A stretch of DNA of 64,000 nt from Isoetes taiwanensis (GCA_021234155.1 JAJEKV010000333.1:1-64000), one strand, 5' to 3'; counted from the stretch's first letter, positions 1 through 12,760 are shown. Made by a program: numbers and translations. Notes: generated from the letters alone by a model not told the origin.

Positions 1-366
1 GAGTCCTAATGGGAGGAGGGTTTATTGCATATGATTCAAGAAAATGAGCAGAGCCCAGGGCAGGAGGCAGACAGCGATACCTACCCACTTGGTCGGGAGT
101 TGTTAGCGGTTGTCGCTGCTGTGGAACCTACCTTCTTGGTAGAAGATTTCAACAGTACGGATCGCCGAGTCTCGTTACCTATCCACCCGGCCGAATCTCA
201 ATGCAAGTCGGAGAGATGGATAGAATTTGGAGGGTATGATTTTGAAATTATGTATAAGCACAGGAAGCACAATGTGGTTGCGGATCTGCGTTATCCGCCC
301 ATCCATGATAACCCGAACCCCATTGTAATGCAATTTCACACTCAGCGAGTTTGGGAAAGCAGATAG
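1..366 (+). pseudogene. Ty3/gypsy RNase H relic
   Basis: Reading rightwards, the translated fragment keeps the end of a Ty3 RNase H domain. It has a 'YPLGRELLAVV' stretch like the family's 'YEKELLAIV', a 'RWIEFGGYDFEIMYKH' stretch like the 'WLELLSDYDFEI-Y-PGK' hallmark, and then 'NVVADLRYPP' where intact elements read 'NVVADALSR'. No long intact frame remains, so this is decayed pol sequence cut by the window edge. It is collinear with the integrase and chromodomain relics that follow and belongs to the same plus-strand element. Confidence 0.75.
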
Positions 367-429
367 AGCGATCTTGGCCCACGAACCCGAGTTACATGAT
401 AGGCAGGATAGTTTGGCTAAGGAGGCATA

Positions 430-1160
430 CGGATAAAAGAGCGTGAAGCTTCATTAGGTATAAGAAGAAAACTTGTTTATATTACAAGGATAAGTTGTAT
501 TATGTCGAGACGAGGTCACGTAAAGCTAATTCTCCATGACCGCACAATGACCCTATGGCTGGACATGCGGGGTTTATGAACCCTACTTTAAGATCCGCTC
601 CGATTATTTTTGGCCTTCCATGAAGAAGGACATTACCCGAATACATTAAGCAGTGTCAAGTGTGTCAACAAACCAAAATTTGAGCAACTAAAGAGTTCGG
701 GAGAGTTGCAACCTTTGGGATGTGCCCAGCTAAGTGGAAGTGATAACCATGGATTTCATTGTGGGCCCTTCCGTACTCTCTGGACATGATGCATTGATGG
801 TAGTGGTCGACAAATTGTCAAAAAAATGGCTCATTTCTTGCCATATGGTACCACCCGGATCCCGTACTGATACCGCTCTGCTAAACAAGGGAGATCTTGA
901 GGGTTACCGGAATGCCCAGCGTTATTGTATCGACGGGGACCCCAAATTCGTAAGTGCGATTCTGGAAGATTGCTTTTGCCACCATCCGGACCAAGCTTGC
1001 TATGAGTCTGACATATCATCCTGGGGCCGGATGGTGGGAGACGGGCGTACCAATCGTGTTATAGAGGATATGCTTTCTGACTATATTAATGGAGTAAGCA
1101 ATCACAATGGGGTGACTATATTTATCACAGTCGAGGTTGCATACTTGACATGAAGCAGTC
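430..1160 (+). pseudogene. Ty3/gypsy integrase relic
   Basis: Around 480-700 the frames show the H2C2 zinc-binding region of integrase: a 'PMAGHAGF' stretch, then a 'KQCQVCQ'-like C-x2-C pair, split by stops and shifts. From 734 the frame 'TMDFIVGPSVLSGHDALMVV' matches the start of the integrase core, where the family reads 'MDFI-GLP-S-G-D-I-VVVDRLSK'. The later catalytic motifs are scrambled. In a live element the protein would insert the cDNA into host chromatin. Many stops and frameshifts make it non-functional. Confidence 0.8.
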
Positions 1161-1579
1161 TTCGAGAATGTCTCCCTTTATGATAAATTATGGTTATCAA
1201 TGCGCCTCAGGACACATGGCATAACCGGTTCTAAAGTGGGTTCTCAACTCCTCTTGGAAATGCAAGCTTTAGTTGAAGGATTCGTGGTTACTTACGTACT
1301 GCCTTGATTAAACAAAGGAAAGAGTGTGGCCGGACCAGCACAGAACCCTCACAGAATCTTCGATTGGTGATGGTTGTTGAATTGGTCACAACAAATAGCT
1401 TAAGATTATTAGCGCAAGAAGCGGCACCGGATGGGCTAGCCCGTTCAAAATATGAGCGTGTTGGAAGCGAACACCGGCGATTTGCCACCCGGCAAAGAAT
1501 CCCACAAGGTCTTTCTCATTGAGTCTTACAAAGAACAACACACCCCGGACGGAGGAGGATCTTGGATACACCCACCCTT

Positions 1580-1835
1580 CTTGAAATGGCCGAAGAGCAT
1601 CTGAATATGGTGCGAAGCTCTTCTTGTCCGGGCCTACTCATTGGAGGAGAAGAGTCAAATGCTACAATACTTGGTTAAGTGGAAAACACTTTACCCGGCG
1701 GAAGAGAAGGATGCTACGTGGGTGATGAAGATAGACCTTGAGAGCACTATCCGGACTTCATGCGAGAATCTGGGGCGCACCATCAATGATGCTATCAACC
1801 CGCTCGGCCCGGTAAGAAGGAAAGCGATTGATTAG
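1580..1835 (+). pseudogene. chromodomain relic of a Ty3 chromovirus
   Basis: The frame from 1641 reads 'YLVKWKTLYPAEEKDATWV', a recognisable form of the chromodomain core 'YLVKWKGYP-EEATWE' found at the C terminus of chromovirus integrases. In living elements this module directs insertion to marked heterochromatin. It lies directly downstream of the integrase relic on the same strand, which places the element in the chromovirus clade. The bases between it and the polypurine tract near 2436 hold no recognisable coding sequence. Confidence 0.75.
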
Positions 1836-2444
1836 AATCATGCGGTAGAGGAGTAGATGCATCATGGTTGATAATAGTTACCGATGATGGGATCACCCCC
1901 GTGTTCCCCTAGGGCGTGGTGTCGCATCAATATGGACATGACAATTGCTTGGAAAAGCATCTGGTTGATGAGCGGCCGTTCATCTCGTATATAATAGGAA
2001 CGACCATTCCTTATCGCGCAATGAATTGCGAGACCATAGGCATGATGGGTTCCCTTCTGAATGATTTTCTTTTATTTCTTATAGGGGTGGTCCCTTCAAC
2101 CACAACCTAATTATTTATCTATCCTGGATGTATTGACGTAATGCGGGGATGTGGGCGATGCGTGGCTTTGCCCATGTCTGAGAGAGGAGGGTTGATGGCC
2201 GGACTTCTCGGTTTTATTTTTTGTCTACAAGTCTTGTCTTTTGTTACTCGATGTTGATATTGGACTTGGGTTCTTGAACTCTCTTTTCTTGTGATGATCA
2301 TGTGAATGCACCCACCGGTGCGCCAAAGCATTTCAAACTTTAAAGTTTAATGTATTACCTTGAATAAAGAATTACCTTCCTTCATAATTTACTTTCTATG
2401 TTTTGTTAACCCTAATCTTGAGGGCGATTTATTTCTAGGAGGAA

Positions 2445-4047
2445 TGTGGCGTTCCAAGTATTTATACGGTATGCGTGTAAAATATCGACCACGTCACCCG
2501 ATAAAAATGCGCCATGGAAGGGTATTGTAACCTAGGGGTTGACCTAAAAGGAATTAAATTAGCCTAGATTATTAAGGATAATAACCTAGAATTAAGGAAT
2601 TAATATCTAAGTGGTTTAATTAAGTTAATTAATTACTTGGGAACGCCGCCACGGTAAACTCGATTGGCCAGCATGAGAAGATGCTAACTTGGGCCATCAA
2701 GTGGGATCACTATCCCATTTGACCCAAAAATGGAGTCAAGAAGGAAGCATTTGGCCCAAGTTCTTTGGAATTATTCTTTGAAACACCCGGTGGTTCTTTG
2801 AACACCGGATTACGAGAGATGGGAAGCCTCATGACAATGGATCAAGGCTGGAACTTCGGGTTAGTAGATAATCTAGTTGATATCTTTAAGGCTAGCGCTT
2901 GAGTTAAGTTCTTTGAGTCTTCTTTGGTTGTTCTTACTTAGGATTAACCCTTCTTTGATATTTAGGATTTACATTTCATTTATGGATTATGTTATTATGG
3001 ATGGATGGATGTGTTTAGGGAAAAGTAGCTCTTAAACTCCCATAAGCAGGGATTGAGAGGTAGAGACCTCTGTGCCATATGCTTTAGTATGCTCCTAATG
3101 GCTCCTTTAATTCCCAATTAAAGCGGCTGTGCAAAGAGACCATCGATGGGTGGATGCTATGGAATAGCTTAGCACGAAGAAGGGCCAGGTGGTGAAGTGG
3201 AGGTGGGGTCTTGCACGAACATACAAGGCTCCAGGGACTCCTCACGTTGGAGCTAGGCCTGAATATGGCAGTCGGCGTGAAATTTGGGTATGGAGTAGGC
3301 ACTCCATGGGTGCTGAGAGGTGACCGTATAGGGCACCACATGTGCTAGTGGATTTAGGGTGGAAGTAAGGTCGGTTATGGATGCGGGGGTGGGCGGTGCA
3401 CACGTATTCTCTAGCTCACCCATGGAACCCTTTGTGATCTGCGGAAGGGGACACTTCTGACTGCCTCATCGGACCGGGCGTCATGAGACCACAGGTAGGC
3501 CGAAGGGTGATACCTTGAGTCTGCGTCTCGGGAAGGCTATAGTGATGCCATAGCATGATTGACTCATCCGCAAAGTGTGCGGGAGGGGCGGATGGATTGG
3601 ACAACCCTAGCGATGTTCTATGCCAGCCAGCGCCATGCAAGATTAAACTCTGGCGACCTCTTGAGACCTAGCGTCGATCGATCCTCAATCGAGTCCGAGC
3701 GAGGTAGAACCATGGGCACGGGTGTTTTCTCTAGTATTAGATGCATCTTATTAGTTGTTACCAGTTGGATGGATGTGCCGCCCTTCGTGGTGGTATTTAT
3801 GATATGATTATCTTTGTATGCTAACCTTGTATTCACGCTTCCGACATAGGAGTCCCATTGAAGGCGTGGGCGGAATGACCCCTCGCCGTGTCCTTCACTC
3901 GAGCATCTCTCCATAGATGGCCTGAGATTAGGCATGGGAGGTCCCCCCTGCTCATGGTGAGATGGTTGCCATGGGAGAAAGTCCCCATATATGTTAAACC
4001 GGCCGGATTAGCGTAGTTAGGTGTGTTACCAGTGTGGCGCACGTACA
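2445..4047 (+). mobile_element. 3' LTR of the first Ty3 element
   Basis: A purine tract (AGGAGGAA, 2437-2444) is followed at 2445 by TGTGGCGTTC. That matches the reversed start of the LTR at 26892 (TGTGGCGTTC), and a stretch near 3555-3650 (cGCAAAGTGTG, GGCGGATGGA, ATGTTCTATGCCAGCC) matches the reverse complement of the LTR near 25650-25730. The right edge is set by the 1.6-kb length of the related LTR and by CGCACGTACA near 4038-4047, so it is approximate. No matching 5' LTR lies in the window. Confidence 0.65.
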
Positions 4048-5550
4048 TTTTGGTGTGCTAGGTTGATGATTTGTAACAAAATAACGGGGGTTCGAGGGAT
4101 TTCATGACCATAGATATAACTTGAAACCATAACCATATCCACTATTTTGGATTCTAATTAGGTGGGTTATTATAAAAAGCTAGTGTGATTGTTTAGCTCC
4201 TTGCTGTTTGGTTTTGTGCTAGGTTGATGTAATGATTGGTTGAAATTTTCTAAAAGCTTTATGAAACCCGTATGGAGGACATCAAAGTTGGAAGGGCATC
4301 TTAAAATCATTGTCATGTAGCATTCGAGAGGAGGTGTGAAGACATCACGATAAAAGTGGTTCCAATGGATCGGGCATACGTTCCCAAATACCCTAGGAGG
4401 GGTCATCGTGTAGTAAAAAAATTGTCAAGGAGGGGGCCGGAAGAGTTGAACTCGTAACTTCTTTGTTTTCGAAGCGAAAGTTCCAATGGATCCGGACATA
4501 CTCGTGGTAGGAGGTCATCATATAATGGGGCCCAGAGCCATTATTTTCATCGACTGTTCCGTGGTATTAATATTTAAAAAAGGGAAAAAAAACTTTTGGA
4601 ATTTAAAAGGGTTAGGCGGCGGATTAACTTTTACCCTTCCTTGTTTTATAGCGCCTCCGCCCGCTAGGTCCCGCGCCCGCCCATAGCTACCGGACCCGAC
4701 CTTGCCCTTTCACCTTGGTTTTCCCTCTTGCCTCCTCTACCCCTTAGCCTCCCCATCGTCTTCCTAACCATGGCGCCTCACCGCCTGCGCTGCCAGACCT
4801 CGCCAGCCATAGTTATGGCCACCAAAAAGGGTACCGTGGACCCGCTACCCTCACCATATGATTTTATGCCTTAATCACACAAAGATATGGCTCTGACCCC
4901 ATTTTGATTGACATATACAGCGGATGAGTTGGTTTCAGTTTGCCTAGCGGCGGCTAGGATACCCCATCCAATATATCATTACTCCTGAGCTGTTTTGGTT
5001 AGGTTGAATCTTGACGATGACTTCCTTATACGAGTTGAGCAACCTGATTTGGTTATGATGTTGATTAAATTTTACCATCCCGAATGTGAGGGACACAGGG
5101 GAGGAGGACATAGAAGCAGTAGGCCGACCGATCCGGAACTTGGCTGGGGGAGGATGGCCAGTAGGGAGGTGGAGCAATGGAAATCTGGCCAGGGTGTCAG
5201 CGAGAATACCTAGGTATTTAGGGAGATGGAGTCGCCGTCATTTGATGGCGGGGCAGTGAGCTTCCCCCATATGAGTGGCATGGGCTTCCCGGGGAGCTTC
5301 GTGGCAGAAGATTCACGACATCGATGCGGATTGTTGTGACGATCGGTTATTGAGCCGGCGGCAATCGATACCGCAGTAGACTCCTTCGTAGCATTGTAGA
5401 GCGGCAGTGCAGCTGAGGGGTTGAAAACGCTGACCTCGGGGAGGCTCGAGAGTTAAGGGGAAGGAAAGACTCCATGAGGAGCGAGAGGAGAAGGCTCGTA
5501 AAACGGCCAGGACCAGCGGGTAATGGGGACGAGGCGGCGAGGGCCAAACC
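4048..5550. other. unassigned repeat-like sequence
   Basis: No recognisable gene. The stretch has short open frames on both strands, none with a family motif I can name. Part of 4650-4800 is C-rich and proline-coding. It probably consists of old transposon debris between the Ty3 LTR and the histone retropseudogene. Confidence 0.4.
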
Positions 5551-5559
5551 AGAGCCAGT

Positions 5560-6175
5560 GAGACCCATTAAACAGGAGAAAGTGGTAGCCCATAAGTCCA
5601 AGAAGCGGTCAATTCCTGAGAGAAGTTGAGGCTGTCGGAGCAATTGGGAGGCAGGTTCCAGTAGGGCGAAGGGAGGCGGGTGGATGCTTCCAGGCCCCAT
5701 CCATGGTTGGGGGCAAGAGCGATACCACGGCAAAGGGACCGACTCCCAACCTGCTCCCGAGGAAGCCCCCCGGTTTAGACCAGGCACCGTGCCTTCGACG
5801 AGAGTCCGTAAGTTCGAAGACCACACAACCCGATACTTGCCGCCTTTTCAAAGGTTGGTTGAGGAGATAGCCCAAGAATTCAAAGCTGACCTCCGCTTCG
5901 GACTTTTTGCCATTCTAGCACTTCAAGAGGCTGCAGAAGCCTACTTAGTAGCACTTTTGTGATGCAAACCTTTGCGCTATCCGCAAAGAGAGTCACTATA
6001 ATGCCAAAGGATTTGGGCACGCCCCATGATTCGGGAGGCGCCCTTAGTGGGTTTTTGAGAATGTTTGCGTTGTAACTGTTTTTTGTTATATTAAATAAAA
6101 ATCTACATTTTGTTCTTGTATTATGTACGAAAAATGTTGGCGTCGACATAAATAAATCACCTTAAAAAAAAAAAA
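5560..6175 (+). pseudogene. histone H3 processed retropseudogene
   Basis: The frame near 5770-5960 reads 'RFRPGTV', then '[21 protein letters not shown]' cut by small changes, then '[16 protein letters not shown]'. These are the alpha-N, alpha-1 and alpha-2 segments of histone H3 (family: [40 protein letters not shown]). After a stop, shifted frames continue with 'DANLCAIRK', 'RVTIMPKD' equivalents to about 6030. AATAAA-like sequence (near 6148) and a run of 15 A (6164-6178) follow, with no introns seen, which fits a reverse-transcribed mRNA copy. The upstream basic, lysine-rich frame (5580-5640) could be a remnant of an N-terminal tail. Confidence 0.8.
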
Positions 6176-6191
6176 AAGGGGGGGGGGGGGT
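6164..6191 (+). repeat. poly(A)-poly(G) tract
   Basis: A run of about 15 A is followed directly by about 12 G. The A run is best read as the poly(A) tail of the H3 retrocopy. The G run is an unusual junction and may be a sequencing or assembly weak point. Confidence 0.7.
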
Positions 6192-8144
6192 TAAAAGGAT
6201 CTCTAAGGTTTCATTGTCCTTGTCTATATCCTTTTATCTTCCTCCCCCTCTCTTCCGGTGCCCATGGCTGCCATCTACTTGCATGGTACCGGGATGGAGA
6301 ACATTGGGATCCACGGTTTTGACCTTTACACCCCTTTCTATGCGGCATACCGACCTCATCTCTCATATCTTTGGTGGCACCCAGTTATGCCGTTCCTATA
6401 GGTTTACACGGAGGAGATGCTCCCTCTGTGTACTCCATTTGGGGAACCTCCGGTTGTATCTAGAAGCGGGATGTAGTCCGAGATATGCTGGGGGTGACAC
6501 CCATATGATGTCTTTGAAGGGCAAGCTTAGATGGGGTAAGCGGCTGCGGTTGTTAAAGACCGAGGCGACAATATCTTGAAGTTGCCTTTTTGCCATCCTC
6601 ATGGATCGTTATGTTGAGGATGAGACATTCTTTGCGTGAGAAAGGCAAACTTCAGGAATCTTCGAGGAGAAAGAGGATGAGCACAGGGCATGGGTGACTT
6701 AGGTAAGTTTAGGCGATTGGCGCAGGAGATGCCACCGCGTCGGGGAACAAGGCTGCGCTTGTCGGGCTAGACGCCCTTCGATTTGTGTATCACCAAGGGC
6801 AAGAGTATCTTCTCTTGGATGATATCATCACGGACTTATCACATGGTGGCGGTTTAAAAGCGCCGGCCCCAAGGACCATGTACTCTATGAGTTAGCAGTA
6901 GTCTTATGGATGATTTCATTGACTTTACTCCTATTGACCTTCCCGGGGAGGTATTTGACTACTCAATTTCATCGAGGAGACCATAGAGCGCGAAACCTTG
7001 TTACGGCTTTGGGAGGCGGTGTTATGGATCCACCATCCCGGCCTTCACGGGATGCCTTTCTGACTATGGGGGCCCTCATGTCCCAAATGTTAATATGAAG
7101 ACCAGTTCCCTCCGGTTCGGATGAGGGGAGGGAGAGGATCTATACCATAACCCTGCTCATTTTGAAGGAAGAGCAGGAGGAACTCAGGAAGAAGAAGTCC
7201 CTATGGACTTAGATAAGGAGGTTGCCGTCGGAGACCCATAAGGGAAGGTGTTGGGGAATCCACCTCACCTTCTTCCTATTAGCTTTTCGGGGGGGGCAAG
7301 TCCTTTTTATAGCAGGGACTTAGGGGCGAGCCCCAGCTTCATGGTGGACCCTCAGGTGCTCTTTCCACATTGGCGGGGGCACGAAGCTTCCCCATCGATG
7401 CAGCTTACTTACGTGCTCGTCGTGAGGAATAAATTACTTAGCGTCACATATAAAGAAATAAATCACCACAACCAATAGCTGGTAGATCCCCGACAAGACA
7501 AATGAAGGTATAACCTAGCTATCAATGTTTTACCACAAATTTTTTGAAGGTTCCAACGTTAGAATTATTCCTTCTAACACCAACCAACCTTTGCTTAGCT
7601 AGCGGATGGATGCTCGAGATCTCATATAAGCACCCGCCCACGACCATCAAGAATGTACCAAATGACAATCAAAGATCACATTTTACCTAACATACATAGT
7701 CATGCTAGATTTATGTGTCTCAAATGATGGCATTTTTCAAAACGCGATCATATGTTTGTGAGAAAACTTGAGACTTAGGGTAACTCTATCATATGGAATT
7801 CATTGTACTCATGACTAAACAAGCTTATTCAACACCGAGACATTTTATCTCGGAGATGGAGCTTAATGGAAGGCTTAAGATATCTAAAGACCATACATCG
7901 TTTAGTGTTTATGAAAAAATCTCATTTTAATAGATTCCCAACTTAAACAATTTTTTGCCCTTTACATGTTGTAAAGTCACCACAATATTTATGAGTTAAA
8001 GTTAAATCCACAATTTTTATTAATTTTAAATTTATACCCAACAAGATGCCCAACAATGATGGGCACTTTTTATAGTCTTATATATAAGTTTTTTAGAAAA
8101 AAGCCAAAATCGAAATTAAACAATGTATGTTTACAAACTATGGA
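6192..8144. other. no recognisable gene
   Basis: Several modest open frames on the plus strand (6214-6579, 6910-7098, 7248-7478) have protein-like composition, but I recognise no family in them. They could be remains of a retrotransposon gag or captured sequence. From about 7500 the sequence becomes AT-rich with no frame of note. If the 250-bp duplication around the copia element is a target duplication, 7.5-8.1 kb would be the original upstream flank of the thioesterase gene. Confidence 0.35.
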
Positions 8145-8407
8145 CTAGACCAGGTCTCTTGAAATATTTTCCAGAACCAAATATTCTGGGTAAAGTGGTG
8201 AAGAAGCACAAATGATTGATTTTACTGTACACGTGGAAGGAGATAAATGGTGGACTAAGGTTATATTGAAATAGGGACATTGAAGATTAACACGATGGCC
8301 TTTTACAGGCATCTTCATCATGGGGAAACATGCACATAGAGTCAAGATCACATACAAAGCGATTATTCCTCGGACCAAGGAAGGCTTCTTTGCCTCAAGA
8401 ACTAAGA
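8145..8407 (+). repeat. direct repeat A, left copy, flanking copia element
   Basis: This block and 15146-15396 are close copies in the same orientation, sharing for example GATTGATTTTACTGTACACG and the end CTCAAGAACTAAGA. The left copy stops exactly where the copia LTR starts. The right copy starts where the other LTR ends and runs into the thioesterase gene. It therefore looks like an outsized target-site duplication or a local segmental duplication. Confidence 0.85.
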
Positions 8408-8661
8408 TGTTGGAAAACGATGAGCTATGGGTGACACAAACCTGCAACCCAGTGAGCCGTGAAAGCAAAGAATGGAAGAGACACAATAGGAATAGAATAG
8501 GAACAATTTGGATGTTCTATGTATTGCATGTAATCTATAAATACATGGAATAAATGGCATTGAAAAAGGCCCTTGTGAAAATGAGAAGATGAAAAGGCGG
8601 AGATGTACATGATATTTTCAATGTATCTAATGTACTCTAATATGCGACTTGAATTTTAACA
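8408..8661 (-). repeat. copia 3' LTR (complete, 254 bp)
   Basis: In plus orientation it starts TGTTGGAAAACGAT and ends GAATTTTAACA. The terminal TGTT..AACA forms the short inverted repeat of the LTR. Directly right lies CTCTCCTTTC, the reversed polypurine tract GAAAGGAGAG. The start matches the right LTR at 12860, and the internal AGAGACACAATAGGAATAGA matches 12930. Confidence 0.88.
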
Positions 8662-8829
8662 CTCTCCTTTCAAAATTTGGACAATACGGAAGCTTCTTGC
8701 AATGGTATAATACCAAGTGCTGATGTAATACGTACCAACTTTTGTGTACCGGTGGCTTAGGTAAAGATATCACAAAACCATTGCACCCAAAGGGGCGAAT
8801 AGATTAATGAAATGATTGCTTTCTCCACC

Positions 8830-10250
8830 ACATCACGGATGTAATGATAATAAATTGGAATATGCTTTATTCAAGGATGATGTCATGGTCGCTCGCCATT
8901 TTCATAAAATTTTTTGGTTTGTCCATAAAAAAGATAGAATATTGTGTCTTGAGAAATACCAACATCCTCAAGCAAGTGATCATACCAAACAAGATCTGCA
9001 ACTCCGGTAGATAAAGGAATATATTCTACCTGCTTTGAAGATCGTGCTACAAAAGATTGCCTTTTGTTTATAAAACCCTCTTGCACCTCCATAAAACATG
9101 CATGTGCTTGTAGTGGAATGAGAATCCTGTTATTGCTCCAACTTCCATCAGTAAATGCATGAAGACTTGCTGATCCGTTATCACAATAATAGATCCATAC
9201 TCTTTTGTTTCTTGCAAATAGTGAAGAACATGCTTTGTTAGTCGCCAATGCTTTAACTCATAACAATGGTTAAATTGACTCAATGCAATCACAACAAAAC
9301 AAAGATCAGGTAGGTGTTATGGTCATGAGATACATCAAACTCCCAACAAGTCGCATATATGGTAGAGAAGATGATTGCGCATTGTCACAAACGGGTTCAT
9401 CTTCAAACAATTTGAGGCCGACTTCCATTGGCATGGAAAGAGGCTTACAATCGCCATACGAAATTGCAAAAATTCAGCATACCGAGGTTGGCTGATATGA
9501 ATTAGCCTCTTCTTCCTATCATGATGTATCCAAGATACCCAAGAAAGAGCTAGCCGCATCCAAAACTTTCATCTTAAACCTGCTAGCTAGTTTAGATTTA
9601 AGTGCTTGAACATCAAGAAGATTGCTGCCCATTGCAAGCATATCATCCATATATAGCACTAAAATCAAATATATACCTCCCATTCACTTGATATGGACAT
9701 TAGAATCTGTTGTAGCAACTTGAAATCCTTCATGCTTAAGTGCATCTCAAACTTCTTGGACCAAACACGGGACGTCTTTAAACCATAAATGGCATTCGAG
9801 TTTACATACCTTGTTTTCCTAGCGGGTACTTCCAAAACCCGGAGGTTGCAAGCATATAGATGTCCTCAAGAAGATCTCCTTTTCAGAAATGTCGTATTCA
9901 CATCCATTTGATGAATTTCCCAATCCAATTTGGCTCCTAAGGCAAGCAAATCAAATCCAGAAGCTATTCATTCTCACGACCGATGAAAATGTCTCATCAT
10001 AATCACGACCTTTGACTTGGCTGGAACCTTGAGCAACTAGCCTAACCTTATACTTGTCAAGACCGCCATCGGGTCTTGTACTTTTTCTTGAATAGCCATT
10101 TGCAATCCATTGCTTTGCAATCGAATGGGCAAATCAGCAAGTTCCCATATCCGGGTTTGCATCCATGGATGCGAGCTCTACCTCGGCCGGCACAGTGGAG
10201 CTTCAAGGAAGCCCCATGCTTCCTCAATGCTTGCTGCTGATTCACCTTGT
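8830..10250 (-). pseudogene. copia reverse transcriptase-RNase H relic
   Basis: RNase H lies at 8883-9248 with 'SFVARSSKQVEYIPL', matching the copia 'VSRSSAEAEYRAL' hallmark, and 'WLLADLGV'-like 'YDHLLEDVGI'. Near 9640 the reversed frame gives 'YMDDMLAMGSN', the catalytic Y-x-D-D motif (usually YVDDML). Near 10060-10245 lies 'GYGNLLICPFDCKAMDCKWLFKKKY', close to the 'ID-KWVFKIK' start of the RT domain. Frames shift repeatedly, so no active enzyme would be made. Confidence 0.85.
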
Positions 10251-10796
10251 ATTGTTAAACAATACCAATCAACCAAACTAAGTTCAAAGATTTTCAAGAA
10301 CTTTACGAGAAGGTGTTCTGGCTGCATGGTGGCAATGGTTGATCGAGGAGGGGGGCATTCCAATGGTAGAGGATCGGGGAAGAACTTGATTATGAGGTGG
10401 ATCATCATTGATGGGTTGTTGCACATTCATTGGCAAAGGCACATCTTCATCGCTTCGATCCAACCGCTTAAAATCTTTGAAGCTCTAACGAGTGAAGGAT
10501 CATCAAGAACAAGATATTTGTCTTGGAATGAAGTTTCCATCCGCAAGTGGATCAATATACATAGAATGTGACTTGTTAAAAACTCCTTCCCGGCTGGTGT
10601 ATACCTTTCTCCGCCCTGATCCCACAAAAGTATGCTTTATGATTAGCGCCAGAGCCAACAAAAGTGCATTTGGTGCTATGTGCATCAAAATTCTGGCATA
10701 AATGCTCGTGTACATGTACATAAGCGGTACATCCAAAGGTAAAATGAGAAACATTCGAGTTTCTCTCTAGACCATGCTTCTTCAGTAGTCATCTCA

Positions 10797-11420
10797 TTAT
10801 CCAAGGCAACCGTGGTCAATGCTGTTTTGCACATGAACCGATGCAGCAATTGCATCAGCCCAAAAATACTTTGGCAAATGACTTTGACAAGCATACTTCT
10901 TGCCGCATTGCACAAAGTCGCGATTCTTCCTCTCCAAAACACCGTTTTCTTGAGGAGTAGCCCTTGTTGTGCATTGACGCTGGATCCCTACTTGGTCACA
11001 TGTATCATAGAATAGATCATTAAGATACTCTCCACCACCATCAGTGCGCAATTGCTTGATCTTCTTCCATGTTTGATTTTTTACACATGCTTTATACAAT
11101 TTAAACGCCTCAAGAGCATCCTTTTCTTGGTTAGAAAATAAACAATTGTTTTTCCCACTAAAATCATCAATAAACGTGATGAAATATACTGCCTTACCAA
11201 GGCGCCTGTACACCTCGTTGGTCCATAAAGATCTGAGTGGACAAGCTCCAACACTTGCTTAGCTATGTTGCCTACACTTGCAAATGATCTGCGAGGGTGC
11301 TTACCAAGGATGCATGCTTCATAACGATCCGTGTCTGCCTTCATAGTTATCTTTATGCCATGAACTATGTTCTTGTTGCATTATTTCTAAAGCTTGAACA
11401 TTAAGTGACCCGTACCTTTT
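10797..11420 (-). pseudogene. copia integrase relic
   Basis: The longest preserved copia piece. It has 'YFITFIDDFSGKNNCLF' (first catalytic Asp region), 'IKQLRTDGGGEYLNDLF' (second Asp) and 'PQENGVLERKNRDFVQCGKK' (catalytic Glu), followed by 'LPKYFWADAIAASVHVQN'. All three DDE-region motifs are visible in one frame. The upstream frame 11081-11344 adds 'DRYEACILGKHPRRSF', the GAG-pre-integrase 'C-C-GK' end, and 'LELVHSDLYGP'. A frame change between the two pieces breaks the protein. Confidence 0.9.
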
Positions 11421-11439
11421 GTGCCAAAGTAGCACTTTC

Positions 11440-12760
11440 TCCTTTCTTTGGTGATACTACTAGGGCCTGATTTGGATCCGGACATCTCCAACTCATACAA
11501 ATTGCCATGTCTTGAGCTCCCGGCCACTATATCCCCTTACAATCCGCATTCTTTCAAGAAAAGAACTTCCTTATCATCAAAAAAAACTTGCTTGTATCAA
11601 TATCTACCGCACATGCAATCGACAAAAAGGTTTTTTCGCACTGGGACATGTAAAAGGTTTCTAGAAGCACTGTACTTTCACCATTCAATAGCGTGAAATG
11701 ATATTGACCATATCCTTGCACTTAAATTTCATTGTGATCTCCCAGACTTTCGTCACTTTGATAACTTGAGAATAGATCCCTATCCTTCAGCATCACAGAC
11801 GTGCATGCAGAATCCACTGTAAGAACCTTCTTTCCAGTAGCAGTACATGCACTTGTTTCCACAATGGAAGCCTCCCCTTTAATTCTGAAACTCCTGTCTG
11901 ATTGGATAACAAGAGAAGCCTCTTCTTTGATGACTTGTGCCTCAACTAGGTGTGCTTTCTCTGAATTGTTCTTTCCTTCCGGACAATCGACTACATAATG
12001 GCCATGTATTCAAAGCAGTTCTTGCATTGCCCCTCACTTGGATAAATTCTTGGGATGTGCTCCTTTTGATCCTTCCACCTTCCCATCCAATTGCTTTTTG
12101 TAATGAGGCTTCTTGTCTTGCCCCCCTCGTGCAAGCATGGCTTGTGATGGCTTGGAATCCTCCACTTTGTCTTTTAAGCGCATCTCCTTGTGCAAAAGCT
12201 TAGAGATGGCGTCATCCCATGAAAAGACTATTTTGAGGTGTCAAGAAATCAACAAAGTTTTCCCCATGAATTTGGGAGAGAAGCATATAATCAAGCTTTT
12301 GTTGCCCCTCGAAGGCGCATACTTGGAATCTGCGCCAACATATCAAACATCTTCTTCATTTGATTTATGTGTGTATTTAAATCAGCTCCTTCCACATATT
12401 TGCAATTCCTAACTGTATGTATACAAATGCATAATTTCACCCTTACGTTTTTGGTGCCATACTTATCTTCAAGCCAAATCCAAAGACAATAGTTGCCCCT
12501 GATCCACATCTATTTGCATGACTATGGCTCTCGAAAGACACATACATATGCAAAGCCATTACTCTATTATCACGGCATTGCCAATCCTTTTGAAGCTTGA
12601 TTTGAGCAGCCGTCACAACATGCTCGTTTAGTTTCGGACCATCCACTATATCCCGGACATCCCTTCCGCCATTAGATATAACTTTATTTATTTCTTCCAA
12701 CCTTGAAACCCTTTGCCATCAAACACGGTTTTAACCGGAATTGCCGATGTAGATCTGGTC
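11440..12760 (-). pseudogene. copia gag-protease relic
   Basis: Near 11790-11830 the reversed frame reads 'LTVDSACTSVMLKD', the protease active-site region, with Ala where Asp-Ser-Gly is normal. Near 11990-12035 a 'CKNC' pair followed by 'VDCPEGKNN' is what remains of the CCHC zinc knuckle. From 12291 to 12700 the frames carry gag-like sequence ('AAQIKLQKDW', 'LNTHINQMKKMFDMLA'). The DSG to DSA change alone would weaken the protease. Confidence 0.75.

Noticed and set aside
5347-5826. 159-codon minus-strand frame
   Set aside because: It is antisense to the histone H3 retropseudogene and has no motif.
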